A stretch of 64,000 bases of DNA from Cellulosimicrobium protaetiae (GTDB lineage: Bacteria > Actinomycetota > Actinomycetes > Actinomycetales > Cellulomonadaceae), in NCBI RefSeq assembly GCF_009708005.2, contig NZ_CP052757.1:124001-188000 (forward strand). The letters run 5' to 3'. The translations under genes and the position numbers were made by a program. Below the pieces are notes generated by a model. It was given only the letters and a program-made list of their open reading frames with translations, was not told the DNA's origin and searched no databases. This document shows, one piece after another, positions 61,543 to 64,000 of the stretch (position 1 is the first letter of the stretch; each line of letters starts with the position of its first letter).

Positions 61543-62238
61543 TCAGGACGCGGCGAGGGGGCGCAGCAGTGCTCCCGACGGACCGGCGGGCCGAGGCGGT
61601 CCGCGGGTCGGGGCGCGGCGCGAGCGCCACCGGGACGCGACGTGCACCGTCCGGACGGGCGCGACGCCGGGGCGCGCCCCGGACCGCACGGGCACGGGGG
61701 CGCGGAGGGCCGCGAGGGGGGTCACCCAGGCGAGGAATCGTTCGAGCGCCCGCTCCCCGCGCGCGAGGACGAGCGCGAGCACGACGGTCGCCGTCCCGTG
61801 CGCGAGGACCATCCACAGCCCCGCGGTGCCCGACGTCGTCAGGTGCTCCGGGTGCACGAGGCTCGCCCCGCCGTCCGACAGGACCGGCGTGCCGACGGGC
61901 GCCGCGCACACGACGTCGCCGACCGACGCGGCGTGCGCGCCGTGGCCGGAGGTCACGCCCGTCGGGACGCACGACGCCCCGGGTGCGAGCACGACGAGCG
62001 CCTGGTGCAGCGCGACCTGCGCGCCGCCGAGGAGGACGACGAGCCGGGCGGGCGTGAACCGCAGGCGTGCGGCCGCGGTCGTGCCCGCGAGCGTGAACGC
62101 GGCGAGCGCGGCGAGGACCAGCGGGTCCGGGAGGGCTCCCCCGGCGACGCGGTGCGCGAACGCCGTCAGCGCGAGCACGAGGGTCGCCACGAGCGCGGCG
62201 CGGGCGACGCGCAGCGGACCGACGACCAGGGAGGGCAC
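61543..62238 (-). CDS. Copper-cluster membrane protein (paralog of the gene at 60138)
   Basis: A 231-residue protein with about four membrane helices. It has L-R-F-T-P-A-R-L-V-V-L-L-G-G-A-Q-V-A-L-H, aligned with the equivalent region of the 60138 gene, and a longer loop containing S-G-H-G-A-H-A-A-S and two cysteines, V-H-P-E-H-L, then H-G-T-A-T-V-V-L-A-L-V-L and an Arg-rich tail. The loop histidines and cysteines suggest metal binding. The GTG at 62238 is 7 bp after TAAGGT, so it is leaderless. It is just upstream of the copC gene, mirroring the order at 60138-59967. Confidence 0.75.
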   Translation of the reverse strand: MPSLVVGPLRVARAALVATLVLALTAFAHRVAGGALPDPLVLAALAAFTLAGTTAAARLRFTPARLVVLLGGAQVALHQALVVLAPGASCVPTGVTSGHGAHAASVGDVVCAAPVGTPVLSDGGASLVHPEHLTTSGTAGLWMVLAHGTATVVLALVLARGERALERFLAWVTPLAALRAPVPVRSGARPGVAPVRTVHVASRWRSRRAPTRGPPRPAGPSGALLRPLAAS

Positions 62239-62248
62239 GACGGCCACC

Positions 62249-62944
62249 TTAGCGCGACGCGGGCGCGTCGTCCGGGCTGCCCGCCGCCCCCCTCGTCTCC
62301 GGGGACGCCGCGGCGGGCGAACGGTCCGTGTACCGGCCGACGGCGGGGCCGGTGGGCAGGAGCCGGTCGATCCCGACGATGACGAGGCCGAGCACGAGGA
62401 AGCCCGCCCCGTACAGCACGACGTTGACGAGCAGACCGGTCCACCCCAGCGCGTCGAGGTCGACGAACCCGTACGGGTACTCGCTGCCGGGGCTGACGAA
62501 CCCGCGGATCGTCGTGAACGCGAAGTACGCCAGCGGGTACAGCAGCCAGCGCGCGGCGTCGAGGCCGCGCAGGCGCCGGTGGGCGTCGAGCAGGAGGAAG
62601 TCGACGAAGACGGCGAGCGGCAGCAGCTCGTGCTCGATCTGGCCGTCGGTCAGGCCGAGGAGCACGGCCGGGGCGTCGGGGTCCTCGGGCGCGAGCACGA
62701 GGTTCGCGACGAGCCCGGTGATCGCGGCGAACAGCGTCACGCCGCCCTTGAGCCACCCCGGCGGCTGCCGCCGGCGCAGGAGCGACGCCACACCGGCCCA
62801 CGTGAACACGACGGCGATGAGGAAGCCCGTCTGGTTCGTGAAGTAGATCAGCCCCTCGACGTCGCCGTCGCGCCAGATGGCGCGCGTCCCGACGAGGGCG
62901 AGGACGACGAGGAACAGCCGGAACAGTCCGACGACGACGTGCAT
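62249..62944 (-). CDS. Pr6Pr-family membrane protein
   Basis: A 231-residue protein with six membrane helices of the Pr6Pr (FAR-17a/AIG1-like) type: I-Y-F-T-N-Q-T-G-F-L near helix 2, E-H-E-L-L-P-L-A-V-F-V-D-F-L-L-L-D-A-H and Y-P-L-A-Y-F-A-F-T-T-I-R-G, then P-Y-G-F-V-D-L-D-A-L-G-W-T-G. The E-H and T-x-R positions resemble the catalytic residues of related eukaryotic lipid hydrolases, but no function is established. A disordered tail ends it. It is 11 bp upstream of the copper-cluster gene start and may share its transcript. Confidence 0.85.
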   Translation of the reverse strand: MHVVVGLFRLFLVVLALVGTRAIWRDGDVEGLIYFTNQTGFLIAVVFTWAGVASLLRRRQPPGWLKGGVTLFAAITGLVANLVLAPEDPDAPAVLLGLTDGQIEHELLPLAVFVDFLLLDAHRRLRGLDAARWLLYPLAYFAFTTIRGFVSPGSEYPYGFVDLDALGWTGLLVNVVLYGAGFLVLGLVIVGIDRLLPTGPAVGRYTDRSPAAASPETRGAAGSPDDAPASR

Positions 62945-63045
62945 GCGAGCTCCTTCGCGCGCGGTGCGGTGGTGCGCTCAGGAGCCTAGTGCGCCCTGCC
63001 CACCCCGGCGCTACCGTCACCTCGTCCGTGCCCGGGAACGCCGAA

Positions 63046-63109
63046 GGGCCGTGCGACTGCACGGCCCTCCGGGACGTCGTCGCCCGCACGGCGCTGCGCG
63101 CCGTGCGGG
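63046..63109 (-). terminator. Two stacked terminators of cspA
   Basis: CCCGCACGGCGC/GCGCCGTGCGGG (63083-63109, 3-nt loop) is followed by GGGCCGTGC/GCACGGCCC (63046-63067, 4-nt loop). Both are perfect GC hairpins just after the cspA stop. Confidence 0.85.
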
Positions 63110-63116
63110 TGGGACG

Positions 63117-63320
63117 TCAGAGCGACTGGATGTTCGTCGCCTGCGGGCCCTTGGGACCCTGGGTGACGTCGAACGAGACGCTCTGGTTCTCCTCGAGCGA
63201 GCGGTAGCCGCTCGAGGCGATCTCGCTGTAGTGGGCGAACACGTCGGCGGTGCCGTCGGAGGGGGCGATGAAGCCGAACCCCTTCTCCGCGTTGAACCAC
63301 TTCACGGTGCCTGTAGCCAT
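63117..63320 (-). CDS. cspA: Cold-shock protein CspA family
   Basis: The 67-residue protein is a standard cold-shock domain: [16 protein letters not shown]1 K-G-F-G-F-I (residues 14-19), RNP2 D-V-F-A-H-Y-S, and [11 protein letters not shown] at the end. It binds single-stranded RNA/DNA as a chaperone. The ATG at 63320 follows GAGAGAAGACACC. The same frame stays open for more than 600 bp upstream, and part of that looks protein-coding, which is described separately. Confidence 0.95.
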   Translation of the reverse strand: MATGTVKWFNAEKGFGFIAPSDGTADVFAHYSEIASSGYRSLEENQSVSFDVTQGPKGPQATNIQSL

Positions 63321-63632
63321 GGTGTCTTCTCTCGTTGATGCGACGGACCCACGAGCGCGGGTCCGGTGGTCGCGCCCCGCAGGGCGCCGACGGTCGTGGG
63401 GGCGGGACCCGCGAGGGCCCGCCGGGCGTTCACGCGGGGCGACGAGGTGCCGCTTCGCGTGGTGCAGGTCGGCGACGACGCCCACCGGCCGCGTGTAGCG
63501 GTCGTGGACGTGGAAGCCGTCGGGGAGTCGGGTGACCAGACCGGCGTACTCGCCGTCCGCCGTCGCGACCCACAGGTCGCCGTCGGCGCGGCGCAGCACC
63601 AGGTCTGGTCCGGGCGTACCCGCGACCGGCAC
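63321..63632 (-). other. In-frame coding-like region directly upstream of cspA
   Basis: From a GTG at 63632 the frame reads [20 protein letters not shown] and later [20 protein letters not shown], with G/C at nearly every third position for about 75 codons. It then becomes Arg/Pro-rich and joins cspA without a stop. It may be the N-terminal part of a longer CspA, a separate small gene, or part of a long leader. No ribosome site was seen before the GTG. Confidence 0.4.
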
Positions 63633-63877
63633 AGCGGTCTCGGGGCGTTCAGATGGGGAAGAAAGGATGTTCTCTGCTCTCGCTCCGCGCTCCGTGGGCG
63701 GAGATCTCGACGGCAGCGTCTGCTGCCGGGCGCGCACGGTCGTGCTTCGATGCTGAGGACCGAAGATCGTCGCAGGACCGCGTCCCGCGACCTGAGCGCG
63801 ACCTCCAGGATACCTCAGGAGCGTCGGCCTGCGGGCGACGGGCCGCGACGACGCTTGCCCGGGGCGATGATGGGGGC

Positions 63878-64000
63878 ATGACGACCTCATCCACCCCCGC
63901 ACCTTCCTCCCGTCCCGTCCCGCGCACCGCACGCTGCAGCGTCGCCGTCGTGAACGGCTACGTCGTGCCCGTCGCCGCGGAACCGATCGAGAACGGGACC
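63878..64000 (+). CDS. Start of an amidohydrolase-like gene (cut by the window end)
   Basis: The first 41 codons read [16 protein letters not shown], then [13 protein letters not shown] and A-A-E-P-I-E-N-G-T at the edge. The V-N-G-Y-V-V-P-V-x4-P-I-E-N-G-T pattern is typical of the first beta strands of amidohydrolase-superfamily enzymes (before V-L-V-x-D-G-R-I). The metal-binding motifs would lie outside the window. No clear ribosome site precedes the ATG. Confidence 0.5.
   Translation, partial: MTTSSTPAPSSRPVPRTARCSVAVVNGYVVPVAAEPIENGT

Overview
The window is very GC-rich, gene-dense chromosomal DNA from a Gram-positive actinobacterium. Third codon positions are almost always G or C, GTG starts are common, neighbouring genes often overlap as ATGA, and several genes look leaderless, with a TAnnnT -10 box 6-7 nt before the start. 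Gene content (GTG-started SPFH protein, actinobacterial CsoR, Zur-type ribosomal paralogs, proton-translocating transhydrogenase, branched-chain keto acid and leucine catabolism operon) fits the Micrococcales. A Cellulomonadaceae or Promicromonosporaceae member is my inference. No phage, IS element, rRNA, tRNA or CRISPR array was seen.

Layout. 0-6 kb: a DUF2330 protein, a small membrane exporter and a copper module (csoR, copZ-like, copA) behind tandem CsoR operators. 6-9 kb: a four-gene ABC-2 exporter operon with a winged-helix regulator. 9-11.4 kb: SPFH protein, ribbon-helix-helix protein and a CPBP protease homolog. 11.4-18.2 kb: an unknown protein and an oligopeptide-type ABC importer (binding protein, two permeases, fused double ATPase). 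18.5-26.2 kb: HdeD-like protein, a large kinase-like/flippase membrane protein, a DUF4333 lipoprotein and pntAB. 26.3-30.2 kb: SnoaL/MarR divergent pair, then a permuted NlpC/P60-like hydrolase and a papain-toxin-like Sel1-repeat protein. 30.3-41.6 kb: one operon for branched-chain keto acid and leucine breakdown (bkdA-bkdB-bkdC-accD1-accA1-fadE-maoC-citE), with a divergent Lrp-type regulator. 42.3-49.1 kb: a 1441-residue membrane protein, a ketopantoate reductase-like protein and YibE/F. 49.2-54.7 kb: a zinc-starvation group (cysteine-free L32, L28, L33, S14, L31B and L36, the zinc chaperone AztD, a degenerate COG0523 protein) with Zur-like palindromes, plus HU. 54.7-56.6 kb: an unknown protein and a TetR/DUF1772 divergent pair. 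56.9-62.2 kb: a copper-uptake/periplasmic copper cluster (two YcnI-like proteins, CopCD, CopC, two related membrane proteins). 62.2-64 kb: Pr6Pr membrane protein, cspA and the start of an amidohydrolase-like gene.

The most unusual feature is a set of short palindromic elements of nearly fixed length. One family (54-55 bp, outer arms CGAGCACGAC) occurs five times, always between genes, with variable cores and some paired changes in the stems. A second (54 bp, arms CGACCTGTC) occurs once between genes and once inside copA. A third (60 bp, arms GCCGAACCCGGG) occurs at least five times, all inside coding sequence of the leucine operon, and never breaks the frame. A 108-bp element with perfect 30-bp arms lies exactly on codon boundaries in accA1 and shares an 18-bp core with accD1. 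Together they resemble, in an actinobacterium, the protein-invading palindromic elements described in Rickettsia. No mobilising enzyme is present in the window.
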